This document shows, one piece after another, positions 53,887-63,109 of a stretch of DNA of 64,000 nucleotides. The DNA is from Betaproteobacteria bacterium RIFCSPLOWO2_12_FULL_62_58 (GTDB lineage: Bacteria; Pseudomonadota; Gammaproteobacteria; Burkholderiales; SG8-41): contig MERI01000093.1 of the NCBI GenBank assembly GCA_001772005.1, forward strand, positions 8,463 to 72,462. The letters are read 5' to 3'. Both the position numbers and the translations under genes were made by a program. How positions within the stretch are numbered: position 1 is the stretch's first letter; every line of letters begins with the position of its first letter. Under the pieces are notes generated by a model that saw only the letters and a list, made by a program, of their open reading frames with translations, ran no database searches and was not told the origin of the DNA.

Positions 53887-56265
53887 TCAGGTCGCCGCCG
53901 CGCGCACCTCGTGTATGTCGGTATAGCCGGCAAGGCATTTTTCGATGCCGTCCTGCTTCAGGGTGCGCATGCCGCCGCGGATCGCCGCCGCCCGCAGTTC
54001 GCTCGCTGTCGCCCGTTGCTGCATTATCTGCCGCATCCCGGGCGTGGCGACCAGCAACTCGTGGAGGCCGATTCTGCCGCGGTATCCGGTCTTGCGGCAT
54101 TCACTGCAACCGATCGCTTCATAAATCATCAATGACCCGCCGAAATCCCGTTTCCACTCCGCGATCACGTCGGCCGGCTTGATCTCCGTGTCGTAGCAGT
54201 ACTCCTCGGCAAGGGCGCTCACTTCCTGGTCGGCGGCAAGCCGGTTGGTGCGGCATTTGGCGCACAGCCTCCAAGCCAGGCGCTGCGCGAGCACGCCAAG
54301 CAGGGAATCGGTAAAACTGAAGGGGTCTATCCCCATATCGAGGAGGCGCACGACAGTCTCCGGCGCGCTGTTGGTGTGCAGCGTGGAGAAGACGAGGTGC
54401 CCGGTAAGGGACGCCTCGACCGCGATGCCCGCGGTCTCCTGATCGCGCATTTCGCCGACCATGATCACGTCGGGATCCGCGCGCAAAAAAGCTCGCATCA
54501 CCGTTGCGAAATCCCAGCCTATCCTCGAGTTGACCTGCACCTGCCTCAGTCCCGGCTGGGTAATCTCGACAGGGTTTTCGGCAGTCCAGATCTTGATCCC
54601 GGGCACATTGAGAACGCTGATGAGTGAGTGCAGCGTGGTGGTCTTTCCAGACCCGGTGGGACCGACCGCAAGAATGAGGCCGTGCGGCTTTTCCAGAAGC
54701 TGCTTGATCGCGCTCAGCACCGATTCGCGCAGGCCCAGTTTGGTTATGGGCAGCGGCTCGCCCATCGTGAGCAGGCGCATCACCACATCTTCCAGACCGT
54801 CCTGGGTGGGCACGGTCACGACGCGCAGCTCCACTTTCGCAGGCCCGAAACGCTGGAAATTGATGCGGCCATCCTGCGCGCGCCGATGCTCCGAGATATC
54901 GAGGTCGGCCATGATCTTGAGCCGGGAAACGGTCGCGCTTCGAAAATTATGGGGCAACCGCAGATATTCGGAGAGCACGCCATCCTTGCGGAACCGGATC
55001 ACCACGCCCGTCTTCCCGGGGTTGGCTTCGACGTGAATGTCCGAGGCGCCGGCGGAGTGTGCATCGACAATTATCTTGTTAACCAGCCTCACAAGCGTGT
55101 TGTCGGTTTCTTTGATCGCCTCCTCCCTTGACTCCGCCTCGGGATGGATCTCGGCGCGCAACTGCTCTGCGATCTCCTCCACCCCATGCTCGCCGGACGT
55201 GGCGCCGTAGTAAGTCGTGATGGCCTGATAGATATCCTCGATGGTCGCCATCACCGGCGTCACTTGCACCTGGGCGTAGAAGCGGACACGCTCTATCGGC
55301 TCCGGGTCGAGTGGATTGATCATCGCCAGCACCAGCGTTCCCTCGTCGTAGCACAGCGGCACCACATGGCATTTCCGCACCAGCTCGTCCGGCAGCACTT
55401 TGAGCACCGCCGGATCGATATCGAACCTGGTAAGGTCTACGAACGGGATGCCCAGCTTCTGAGACAGCACATGGTACAGCTGCTCCCTCGAAAGGTAACC
55501 AAGGTCGAGCAGGATCTCCCCGAGCGGCTTCTTGCGATTTTTGCCCTGTAATTCGAGCGCCACGTCGAGCTGCACCCGGGTAATCAGGCTCAACTCAATC
55601 AGTGCGTCACCGAGCTTGATCGCCGGCATCGCGCGCTCCCGTTCGAGCGCCGCGTGCAACTGCTCGTGCGAGATCACCTTGTGCTCAGCGAGAAGCTCGC
55701 CGAGCTTCTGCTCCCGCAACTCCTTCTGCCTCCCCAGGCCTTTCCCGACCTCGCTGCTGGTAAGGATTTTCTGCTCGATCAGGGTCTCGCCGATCAGCGG
55801 GCCGATCTGCTCTCTCTTGATCGAACTCGCCGGGATGAAAGTCCGGATCACGGCATCGTAGGAGTTAACCACGAACAGGAACAGGCCGGACTCCTGCATG
55901 TCGAAGCCGGTGGTTTCCGCCGCCAGCACGTTGCCGTTCACAAATTCCACCCGGAACGATTGTTTCTCCGATGGCTTGACCACCTGCCCGCGCCGCTCGA
56001 TCTCGTTCATCTCCGTCCGCGGCCGGAGCACCAGCGGCCGGTTCAGCCGCAGCTGTTCGATGTCGGTAAGCTGGACGCTGATATTGGCCCGCTCCTTCTT
56101 CGGCACGAACTCCACCACGCCATGCGAAGGCAGGAAGCGGGTAAGGAGTCCTTCAAGCTTCCGCCCGTCCAGAAAATGCAGCACCGCCGGCTCGTGCTGG
56201 TCGATTTCGCCCGCGGTGACCGCCTCGTAGTAATGTGGAATAGGCCACTGGAAGTTGCTATACAT
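53887..56265 (-). CDS. GspE/PilB-family ATPase with four tandem MshEN-type motifs
   Basis: 792 residues. N-terminal 140 residues form a novel-looking or PilZ-like beta domain (AVLHFLDGRKLEGLLTRFLP). Then four 24-residue motifs of the MshEN class repeat with exact 30-residue spacing: 157-180, 187-210, 217-240, 247-270. The motor core has Walker A GPTGSGKTTT, Walker B VGEMRDQETAG and cysteine pairs CAKC and CSEC. It stands alone, with no platform, pilin or secretin adjacent, so its machine is elsewhere or it acts with the locus at 20081-37130. Confidence 0.88.
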   Translation of the reverse strand: MYSNFQWPIPHYYEAVTAGEIDQHEPAVLHFLDGRKLEGLLTRFLPSHGVVEFVPKKERANISVQLTDIEQLRLNRPLVLRPRTEMNEIERRGQVVKPSEKQSFRVEFVNGNVLAAETTGFDMQESGLFLFVVNSYDAVIRTFIPASSIKREQIGPLIGETLIEQKILTSSEVGKGLGRQKELREQKLGELLAEHKVISHEQLHAALERERAMPAIKLGDALIELSLITRVQLDVALELQGKNRKKPLGEILLDLGYLSREQLYHVLSQKLGIPFVDLTRFDIDPAVLKVLPDELVRKCHVVPLCYDEGTLVLAMINPLDPEPIERVRFYAQVQVTPVMATIEDIYQAITTYYGATSGEHGVEEIAEQLRAEIHPEAESREEAIKETDNTLVRLVNKIIVDAHSAGASDIHVEANPGKTGVVIRFRKDGVLSEYLRLPHNFRSATVSRLKIMADLDISEHRRAQDGRINFQRFGPAKVELRVVTVPTQDGLEDVVMRLLTMGEPLPITKLGLRESVLSAIKQLLEKPHGLILAVGPTGSGKTTTLHSLISVLNVPGIKIWTAENPVEITQPGLRQVQVNSRIGWDFATVMRAFLRADPDVIMVGEMRDQETAGIAVEASLTGHLVFSTLHTNSAPETVVRLLDMGIDPFSFTDSLLGVLAQRLAWRLCAKCRTNRLAADQEVSALAEEYCYDTEIKPADVIAEWKRDFGGSLMIYEAIGCSECRKTGYRGRIGLHELLVATPGMRQIMQQRATASELRAAAIRGGMRTLKQDGIEKCLAGYTDIHEVRAAAT

Positions 56266-56461
56266 ATTCGCCTACAAAAAAACATTACGATGGTCCGCCA
56301 AGGCTAAACTGGCCGGTCCGGCATCATATTGATCCACGTCAATGCCTGAATCCGCGATCAGGTTACGGCCAGCCGGAGGACGTTGAAGCCGGAAGACGAC
56401 GACATCCACGGACCATGTGAACGATGACGGAACGAGCATGGGACAGCGGCCTTGTTTGATC
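56266..56461. other. Non-coding region between motor ATPase and tRNA-Gly
   Basis: About 195 bp. No ORF, array or terminator recognised. Any promoter for the ATPase gene must lie here on the minus strand, but no good -35/-10 pair was seen. Confidence 0.4.
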
Positions 56462-56535
56462 TGGAGCGGGTGATGGGGATCGAACCCACGTCTAAAGCTT
56501 GGGAAGCTTTCGTTCTACCATTGAACTACACCCGC
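56462..56535 (-). tRNA. tRNA-Gly, anticodon CCC
   Basis: Minus strand reads a full cloverleaf: acceptor GCGGGTG/CACCCGC, D arm with GTTC..GAAC, anticodon stem AAAGC/GCTTT around loop TTCCCAA (anticodon CCC, glycine GGG codons), T arm GTGGGTTCGATCCCCAT, discriminator T and genome-encoded CCA. 74 nt including CCA. Confidence 0.95.
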
Positions 56536-56545
56536 ACGGAACCCC

Positions 56546-56575
56546 ATTGTATGGGCACCGACACACCGCTTGCAA
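56546..56575 (-). promoter_or_regulatory. Promoter of tRNA-Gly
   Basis: Minus strand TTGCAA (56575-56570), 18-bp spacer, TACAAT (56551-56546), ending 10 bp before the mature tRNA 5' end. Confidence 0.65.
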
Positions 56576-56733
56576 CCCGCCGGCGCCTTGGGTACTGCTC
56601 GGGCATCGTGCTAGACTGCTTCGCGCAATAAGAAGGGGCGGCAGGTTGCACCGGCGACGCCCGTCACGATTCCCCGTAAAAATCTCGCCGGGCGTTTCAT
56701 ACCAAGTGTGGGCATCGCGAAAGGAGGATTCCA

Positions 56734-58035
56734 ATGTTTCACCCTGACTTCAAAACCCGTAAACCCGGCACCGGCGCTGCGCTATTCGCCGCCACGCTGT
56801 TCGCGCTCGCCACGCCCGGGGCCCACGCACAACAGCAACCGTCAGCTCAACCGGCGCAACCGGCGGCGGCGCCGAAACCGCAGGCGGAGCAGAAACCCCC
56901 GCCGCCGTCCTGGCAGCAAGGGCGCACTCCGGAACAGGCGAGTTCGACCTTGCACCCGTTCGCGATTCACGTGACCGGCAAGGCCGCGAAGGAATTGCCG
57001 GTGGACAAGCTCAAGGTCCCGGCCGGCTTCAAGGTCGAAGTCTGGGCCGAGGGCATCCCCGCGGCGCGTTCCCTCGCGCTCGGCGACAAGGGCACGGTAT
57101 TCGTAGGCACCCGCCAGGCGAAGGACGTGTATGCGGTCGTTGACCGCGGCGGCAAGCGCGAGGTGAAGACCATACTCAAGGGTCTCGATACGCCAAACGG
57201 GGTCGTCTTCAGCAAGGGCACGCTTTACGTCGCCGAGCGCCACCGCATCACGCGCTACGACGGCATCGAAGACAAGCTCGACAGCCCGCCCGAAGCCAAG
57301 GTCGTGATCGACGGCCTCGACCCGAGCAAGCAGCCCGGCCACTTCTGGAAGTTCCTCGCGCTGGGCCCGGACGGCAAGCTCTATTTCAACATCGGCGCGC
57401 CCGGCAACATCGTGATGCCGAACTACATGCAGGGCTCCATCATGCGCGTGGATCCCGTCAAGGGCGTGCTCGAGAACGTGGTGCTTGGCGTGCGCAACTC
57501 GGTCGGTTTCGACTGGCATCCCAAGACCAAGGAGCTGTGGTTCACCAACCACGGCCGCGACTGGCTGGGCGACGATTCACCGAACGACACGCTGCACCGG
57601 GTTGCGAAGACAGGCGTTCATTTCGGCTACCCCTTCTGCCACCAGGGCGACACGCTCGACCCCGAGTACGGCAAGAACCGCTCCTGCTCCGAGTTCACGC
57701 CGCCGGCGTTGAAACTCGGCGCCCACGTCGCGCCCATCGGCATGCGGTTTTACACCGGCAAGATGTTCCCGGCCGAGTACCGGGACAACATCTTCATCGC
57801 CTTGCGCGGCTCGTGGAATCGCACCGTCAAGCAGGGTTACAACGTCACGCGCGTGAGCTTTGACAAGGGCAAGCCGAAGATGGAGCCGTTCCTGAGGGGT
57901 TTCCTCCAGGACCCCAAGGCGGATCCTCCGATGTGGGGCCGGCCGGCGGATGTGCTGGTGATGCGCGACGGCTCGCTGCTCGTCTCGGATGACCACAACG
58001 GGATCATCTACCGCGTCAGCTACGGCAAGAAGTGA
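56734..58035 (+). CDS. PQQ-dependent sugar dehydrogenase-like protein (beta-propeller)
   Basis: 433 residues with signal peptide ending GAHA|QQQ, a Pro/Ala-rich linker, then a six-bladed propeller of the soluble glucose / L-sorbosone dehydrogenase family: VPAGFKVEVWAEGIPAARSLA, KVVIDGLD, GPDGKLYFNIGAPGN, VGFDWHPKTKELWFTNHGRD. Probably periplasmic, oxidising a sugar or aldehyde using PQQ. Strong aaggagg site before ATG 56734. Stop overlaps the diheme cytochrome gene by 4 nt (GTGA), strongly suggesting the cytochrome is its electron acceptor. Confidence 0.85.
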   Translation: MFHPDFKTRKPGTGAALFAATLFALATPGAHAQQQPSAQPAQPAAAPKPQAEQKPPPPSWQQGRTPEQASSTLHPFAIHVTGKAAKELPVDKLKVPAGFKVEVWAEGIPAARSLALGDKGTVFVGTRQAKDVYAVVDRGGKREVKTILKGLDTPNGVVFSKGTLYVAERHRITRYDGIEDKLDSPPEAKVVIDGLDPSKQPGHFWKFLALGPDGKLYFNIGAPGNIVMPNYMQGSIMRVDPVKGVLENVVLGVRNSVGFDWHPKTKELWFTNHGRDWLGDDSPNDTLHRVAKTGVHFGYPFCHQGDTLDPEYGKNRSCSEFTPPALKLGAHVAPIGMRFYTGKMFPAEYRDNIFIALRGSWNRTVKQGYNVTRVSFDKGKPKMEPFLRGFLQDPKADPPMWGRPADVLVMRDGSLLVSDDHNGIIYRVSYGKK

Positions 58036-58625
58036 ACGGTAGTCGCGGCAACAGCGGCGCGGCGGCGATGTTTGCCGCCGCGGTTCTTTTTTTGTTCGCC
58101 TGCGCCGCGCTTGCTGCCGATGGCATCCCCCGGAAAGCGGCGTCCTGCATCATCTGTCACGGCGCTGGCGGAAATTCGACCGACCCGGCGATGCCGTCCC
58201 TGGCCGGGCAGCCGGCGCAGTTCATTTCCACGCAGCTCTATCTGTTCCGCGAAGGCAACCGCAAGGACGCGCAAATGACGCCGATAGCCTCCGGCCTCTC
58301 GAACGCCGACATGAACGAGCTCGCGGCGTATTTCTCCAGCCAGAAACCGGCAGCCCCGTCGCGCAAGACCGCCCCGGAAAACGCCGCCGCCGGGCGGCGC
58401 CTTGCCGAACAGCATCACTGCGTGCAATGCCATGGCCCCGCGCTGCTCGGCCTGCAACACATTCCGCGCCTTGCCGGCCAGCAGTTCGCCTATTTGAAAA
58501 CGCAGTTGCGCGGGTTCAAGGCCGGCATCCGCTACGACACCGATGGCAACATGACGTCGGCCGTCCAGAGGCTGTCGGAGGCGGACATCGAAGTGCTGGC
58601 GGACTATCTCGCTGGCTTGAAATAA
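58032..58625 (+). CDS. Diheme cytochrome c (c4-like)
   Basis: 197 residues from GTG 58032. Signal peptide (FAAAVLFLFACAALAADG), then two class I domains with heme motifs CIICH and CVQCH and Met ligands in MPSLAG-type and NMTSAVQRLS stretches. Periplasmic electron carrier, presumably for the overlapping PQQ-type dehydrogenase, passing electrons to the respiratory chain. Confidence 0.9.
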   Translation: MNGSRGNSGAAAMFAAAVLFLFACAALAADGIPRKAASCIICHGAGGNSTDPAMPSLAGQPAQFISTQLYLFREGNRKDAQMTPIASGLSNADMNELAAYFSSQKPAAPSRKTAPENAAAGRRLAEQHHCVQCHGPALLGLQHIPRLAGQQFAYLKTQLRGFKAGIRYDTDGNMTSAVQRLSEADIEVLADYLAGLK

Positions 58626-58644
58626 CCCCCGCACGCGGACCCCT

Positions 58645-60780
58645 GTGCATCCTGCTGCTTCGATATCCGTTTTGTCCGGCTGCGTGCTGGCGGCGCTTGC
58701 GAATGGCGTAATCGCGCAGCAACCGCCCCAACCCGTGGCCGTGCAAGCGCCGGCCGCGCCACCCGCGCTGCTGCCGGAAGTCACGGTAAGCGCGACGCGC
58801 GTCGAGCACGACAGTTTCGACCTGCCGGTGTCGATCGACAGCATCAGCCGGCGCGCGATCCGCGGGGACAATCCGCAGGTCAACCTGTCGGAAGCGCTCA
58901 ACCGCGTGCCGGGCGTCGTCGCGCAGAACCGCCAGAATTACGCGCAGGACCTGCAGATCTCCTCGCGCGGCTTCGGCGCGCGCTCGACTTTTGGCGTGCG
59001 CGGCATCCGCCTGATCGCCGACGGCATCCCCGCCACCATGCCCGACGGGCAGGGCCAGGCCGCCTCTTTCAACCTCTCCTCGGCGCAGCGCATCGAAGTG
59101 CTGCGCGGGCCGTTTTCGAGTCTCTACGGCAACGCCGCGGGCGGCGTGATCCAGATCTTTACCGCCGACGGACCACCCGAGCCGACGCTTACCGGGAGCG
59201 CGTACGCCGGCAGCTACGACACGACGAAATTCGGCGTTCAGTTCGGCGGGCGACACGGGCCGATCAATTACCTGGCCGACGCCTCACGCTTCCAGACCGG
59301 GGGCTACCGCGACCACAGCGCGGCACGCCGCGACCAGCTCAACGCCAAGCTCAAGTTCGATGCCGGCGCGCACGGCGCCCTCACCCTCGTAGTCAACGCG
59401 CTCGACCAGCCGGAAACCCAGGACCCGCTGGGCCTCACCGCCGCCCAGGTCGCGCAGAACCCGCGCCAGGCCGGCGCCAACGCGCTTGCCTTCAATACCC
59501 GCAAGAGCATCGCGCAGAGCCAGGCCGGCCTCGTCTATGACCTCCAGCTCTCCACACGCGATGAACTCCAGGCACGCGTGTACTTCGGCGACCGCCAGGT
59601 CACGCAGTTTCTCGCGATTCCGCTCCCCGTCCAGAACGCGCCAACCTCCTCAGGCGGGGTGGTCGATCTCGATCGCGGCTACGGCGGCGCCGGCGTGCGG
59701 CTCACGCGCATCACCTCGTTCGCCGACGGGCCGCTCACCCTGAGCGTCGGTCTCGATTATGACCGCATGAGCGAGCGCCGCAACGGCTTTATCAACAATT
59801 TCGGCGTCGCCGCCGGCGTGAAGCGCGACGAAGACGACACCGTCAGCAATACCGACCTCTATGTGCAAGTGGAATGGCAGCCCGCGCCACGCTGGATCGC
59901 CTCAGCCGGCGTGCGCCACAGCCGCGTGCGCTTCGACTCGCGGGACTACTTCATTGCGCCGGGCAACCCCAACGACAGCGGGGCGGTCGATTTCGTGAGA
60001 ACCACGCCAGTGGCGGGCGTCGTGTTCAAGCTTGCCCCCACGATGAACCTGTACGGCAATTTCGGCAAAGGCTTCGAGACACCGACGTTCGCCGAGCTCG
60101 CCTATCGGCCGGGCGGTGCGACCGGGCTCAACTTCGCCCTGAAGCCGGCCAACAGCCTGCATCGCGAGATCGGCATTAAAACGCTGCTCGGCGCAGCGAG
60201 CCGGCTCAATATCGCGCTGTTCCGCATCGACGTCAAAGACGAAATTGTGGTTAACACCTCGATCGGTGGGCGCACCGATTTCAAGAACGCGGCGCAAACC
60301 CAGCGCGAAGGCCTGGAACTCGCGTGGGAGGGCCGCTTTGCACATGGCTTCGAGGCCGCGCTCGCTTACACCCTGCTCGATGCGCGCTTCACGCAACCGT
60401 TTGCGAGCGGCACGCCGCCGGCCACCGTGCCGGCGGGCAACAAGCTGCCGGGCGTGCCGCCGACGAACCTGTTCGGCGAGATCGTGTGGCGCCATCAGGC
60501 AAGCGGCTTCCACACCGGCGCCGAACTGCGCCACACCGGCAAGGTCTACGTCAACGACGCCAACAGCGGGTCCGCAGCGGCCTACACCGTGTGGAACCTG
60601 CGTGCCGGCTTCGAACAGCGCGGGAAAAGCTGGCGCGTGAGCGAGTTCCTGCGCATCGACAATGTCGCCGGCCGACGCTATGTCGGCTCGGTGATCGTCG
60701 CTGAAGCCAACGGCCGCTACTACGAACCTGCGCCTGAGCGCAATTTCCTGCTCGGGGTCAGCGCCGAACTCAAGTTTTGA
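58645..60780 (+). CDS. TonB-dependent outer-membrane receptor
   Basis: 711 residues from GTG 58645. Signal peptide, short Pro-rich region, then plug domain: LPEVTVSATRVEHDSFDLPV with the TonB-box-like ETVSAT variant, EALNRVPGVVAQNRQNYAQD and IEVLRGPFSSLYGNAAGGVI. A 22-strand barrel follows, ending in ELKF with terminal Phe. Just 19 bp after the cytochrome gene, so perhaps co-expressed; the ligand may be a substrate or cofactor (PQQ or a metal) for the dehydrogenase, but this is only inference from position. Confidence 0.9.
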   Translation: MHPAASISVLSGCVLAALANGVIAQQPPQPVAVQAPAAPPALLPEVTVSATRVEHDSFDLPVSIDSISRRAIRGDNPQVNLSEALNRVPGVVAQNRQNYAQDLQISSRGFGARSTFGVRGIRLIADGIPATMPDGQGQAASFNLSSAQRIEVLRGPFSSLYGNAAGGVIQIFTADGPPEPTLTGSAYAGSYDTTKFGVQFGGRHGPINYLADASRFQTGGYRDHSAARRDQLNAKLKFDAGAHGALTLVVNALDQPETQDPLGLTAAQVAQNPRQAGANALAFNTRKSIAQSQAGLVYDLQLSTRDELQARVYFGDRQVTQFLAIPLPVQNAPTSSGGVVDLDRGYGGAGVRLTRITSFADGPLTLSVGLDYDRMSERRNGFINNFGVAAGVKRDEDDTVSNTDLYVQVEWQPAPRWIASAGVRHSRVRFDSRDYFIAPGNPNDSGAVDFVRTTPVAGVVFKLAPTMNLYGNFGKGFETPTFAELAYRPGGATGLNFALKPANSLHREIGIKTLLGAASRLNIALFRIDVKDEIVVNTSIGGRTDFKNAAQTQREGLELAWEGRFAHGFEAALAYTLLDARFTQPFASGTPPATVPAGNKLPGVPPTNLFGEIVWRHQASGFHTGAELRHTGKVYVNDANSGSAAAYTVWNLRAGFEQRGKSWRVSEFLRIDNVAGRRYVGSVIVAEANGRYYEPAPERNFLLGVSAELKF

Positions 60781-60879
60781 ACTCCCGCGTTGGCGAGTTG
60801 CCAAACCCGGACCAAGCGGTAAAATTGCAGTTCGATACACCGCCGCTGCTTTCGGCTTGACTCTCCGTCCGCATTGCCC

Positions 60880-61083
60880 ATGATCTCGATCACCGTCAAC
60901 GGCGAACGCCGCCAGTTCGAGCAGGCGCTCAACTGCGCCGAATTGATCGCCCGGCTTGAACTCGCCGGCAAGCGGCTTGCGCTGGAGCGCAATGGCGAGA
61001 TCGTGCCGCGCAGCCGCTTACCCGAGGAGATGCTGGCGGACGGGGACCGGCTCGAGATCGTCGTCGCGGTCGGCGGCGGTTAG
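60880..61083 (+). CDS. thiS: ThiS, sulfur carrier for thiazole synthesis
   Basis: 67 residues, beta-grasp fold ISITVNGERRQFEQALN, ending in the essential Gly-Gly (VVAVGGG). The C-terminal glycine is adenylated then thiocarboxylated to give sulfur to ThiG. Start ATG 60880 rather than the TTG two codons earlier. Separated from thiG by a 298-bp gap filled with two repeat elements. Confidence 0.93.
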   Translation: MISITVNGERRQFEQALNCAELIARLELAGKRLALERNGEIVPRSRLPEEMLADGDRLEIVVAVGGG

Positions 61084-61104
61084 ACGGCTTGACCTAGGAG
61101 AATT

Positions 61105-61242
61105 GCAGAAGAGGATAACCGATATGCAAATTCACCCGCGCTTTTCCTCAAATTCGACCGCTTCGGCTGGGTTTATTATGAATTGTCAGCCGGTTTTGCT
61201 GTTAGCAGCCTGTTCGGGCTGTTACGTCCGACAGGCTGCTAG
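61105..61242. repeat. 138-bp intergenic element, copy 2
   Basis: Same length and order as 44475-44612, including the terminal stem agcagcctgt/acaggctgct (61204-61240). The inner stem is weaker than in copy 1. Sits between thiS and thiG. Confidence 0.85.
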
Positions 61243-61281
61243 GTCATTGCCCCGCAGCACCCACTGGCGCACACTAAACCC

Positions 61282-61379
61282 GAATCCTTGATCCTGAATC
61301 CTGAATCCTGAATCCTTGATCCTGAATCCTGAATCCTTGATCCTGCATCCTTGATCCTGACCCTGCCATGCTGACCCTG
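61282..61379. repeat. Heptamer array between thiS and thiG
   Basis: About twelve heptamers of the types ccttgat, cctgaat and finally ccctgcc, ending 2 bp before the thiG ATG. Same unit as the array at 1-77, 61 kb away. Confidence 0.92.
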
Positions 61380-61381
61380 CC

Positions 61382-62194
61382 ATGAAACCCCATGAAAACC
61401 TCGACCCGCTGGTGATCGCGGGCAAACCATATTCCTCGCGCCTGCTGGTCGGCACCGGCAAGTACAAGGACTTCGCCGAAACCAAGGCCGCGGTGGAAGC
61501 CAGCGGCGCACAGATCGTGACGGTCGCGATCCGCCGCACCAACATCGGCCAGAACCCGAATGAGCCGAGCCTGCTCGACGCGATCCCGCCGTCGAAATTC
61601 ACCATCCTGCCCAATACCGCCGGCTGCTACACTGGGGATGACGCGGTGCGCACGCTGCGGCTCGCGCGTGAGCTGCTCGACGGGCACGAGCTGGTCAAGC
61701 TCGAAGTGCTGGGCGACCCCAGGACGCTCTATCCGAACGTGGTCGAAACGATTGCCGCCGCCAAAACCCTGGTCAAAGATGGGTTCAAGGTGATGGTCTA
61801 CACCTCGGATGATCCGATCATTGCCAAGGAGCTCGAACAAATCGGCTGCGTCGCGGTCATGCCGCTCGCCTCCCTGATCGGCTCCGGCATGGGCATCCTC
61901 AATACGTGGAATCTGCAGATCATCATCGAGAACGCCGAGGTGCCGGTGCTGGTCGATGCCGGTGTGGGCACCGCCTCCGACGCGGCGATTGCGATGGAAT
62001 TGGGCTGCGATGGCGTATTGATGAACACCGCGATCGCCGCCGCCCGCAACCCGGTGCTGATGGCCTCGGCGATGAAGAAAGCGGTCGAGGCCGGACGCGA
62101 GGCTTTCCTCGCCGGACGCATGCCGAAGAAGCTCTACAGCGCAAGCCCGAGTTCACCGACTGGCGGGGTGATCGGCTCCACCGGCAAGCCCTAA
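61382..62194 (+). CDS. thiG: ThiG, thiazole synthase
   Basis: Forms the thiazole phosphate ring of thiamine from DXP, dehydroglycine (via ThiO or ThiH) and ThiS-thiocarboxylate. 270 residues, (beta/alpha)8 barrel. Landmarks: [25 protein letters not shown], catalytic Lys in [15 protein letters not shown], and [12 protein letters not shown]. No thiO, thiH, thiE or thiF in the window. Confidence 0.96.
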   Translation: MKPHENLDPLVIAGKPYSSRLLVGTGKYKDFAETKAAVEASGAQIVTVAIRRTNIGQNPNEPSLLDAIPPSKFTILPNTAGCYTGDDAVRTLRLARELLDGHELVKLEVLGDPRTLYPNVVETIAAAKTLVKDGFKVMVYTSDDPIIAKELEQIGCVAVMPLASLIGSGMGILNTWNLQIIIENAEVPVLVDAGVGTASDAAIAMELGCDGVLMNTAIAAARNPVLMASAMKKAVEAGREAFLAGRMPKKLYSASPSSPTGGVIGSTGKP

Positions 62195-62237
62195 GAGTGC
62201 CCGGCGCGCGCGGTCGTGTGGCTAAACTGCGAGGCGC

Positions 62238-62918
62238 ATGACCGAACCGCATCGTCCGATCCGCAGCTACGTATTGCGCCAGGGGCGCGTGTCGAACGCG
62301 CAGCAGCGCGCCTATGATAGGCTGCTCCCCGAATTCGGTATCGCCTTCGCGCCGGAACTTCTCGATCTCGATCGCGTCTTCGGCCGCAGCGCGCCGAAAA
62401 TTCTGGAGATCGGCTTCGGCATGGGGGAAACCACCGCCGAGATCGCCGCGGCTCACCCGGAAAACGACTACCTCGGTATCGAAGTGCACACTCCCGGCGT
62501 GGGCAGCCTGCTCAAAAAAATCTATGAACGGGGACTGACCAATGTGCGCATCGTGCAGCACGACGCGGTTGAAGTGCTCACGCACATGATCCCCCTCCGC
62601 GCCTTCGACGGCGTGCACATCTTCTTTCCCGATCCCTGGCCCAAGAAGCGCCACCACAAGCGGCGGCTGATCCAGCCGGCGTTCGTCGCACTGCTGGTCG
62701 AGCGAATGAAGACGGGCGCGTATCTGCACGTCGCCACCGACTGGCAGGATTACGCCGAGCAGGTCCTCGCCGTGCTGTCCGGCGAACCACGGCTACGCAA
62801 TACGGCCGCAGGCTATGTGCAGCGCCCCGACTCCCGTCCCCCAACGAAATTCGAGCAGCGCGGCTTGAAACTCGGCCACGAGGTCTGGGACATCGTCTTC
62901 CGCCGCCGGCCCTCCTGA
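62238..62918 (+). CDS. trmB: TrmB, tRNA (guanine-N7-)-methyltransferase
   Basis: 226 residues. SAM-binding [16 protein letters not shown] and [12 protein letters not shown], catalytic motif [15 protein letters not shown]. Methylates G46 of tRNA. Near-consecutive with thiG, as frequently seen in betaproteobacteria. Confidence 0.96.
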   Translation: MTEPHRPIRSYVLRQGRVSNAQQRAYDRLLPEFGIAFAPELLDLDRVFGRSAPKILEIGFGMGETTAEIAAAHPENDYLGIEVHTPGVGSLLKKIYERGLTNVRIVQHDAVEVLTHMIPLRAFDGVHIFFPDPWPKKRHHKRRLIQPAFVALLVERMKTGAYLHVATDWQDYAEQVLAVLSGEPRLRNTAAGYVQRPDSRPPTKFEQRGLKLGHEVWDIVFRRRPS

Positions 62919-63109
62919 CCGGGGATTGTCGTCCTCGCGAAGCCTGCCCTCGAGTATTTTAATCGGGGGGCGGGGACCCATACTGAGCCGCCACAGAGAC
63001 CGCTGCGAACCATGGATCAATGGTCAATAAAGGCGTCGGTTTGGCCCGCTGACGGCCCCGGCTACAGTGAACTTGATCGCGAGCCGCGGAATCCGATAAT
63101 GTGCATCGC
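62919..63109. other. Non-coding region before cysteine synthase gene
   Basis: 190 bp without a gene or array. It contains the putative cysteine synthase promoter at its right end and otherwise nothing recognised. Confidence 0.6.
63073..63100 (+). promoter_or_regulatory. Candidate promoter of the cysteine synthase gene
   Basis: TTGATC (63073-63078), 16-bp spacer, GATAAT (63095-63100). The start codon is only 10 bp downstream, so the leader is 0-4 nt. Confidence 0.55.
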
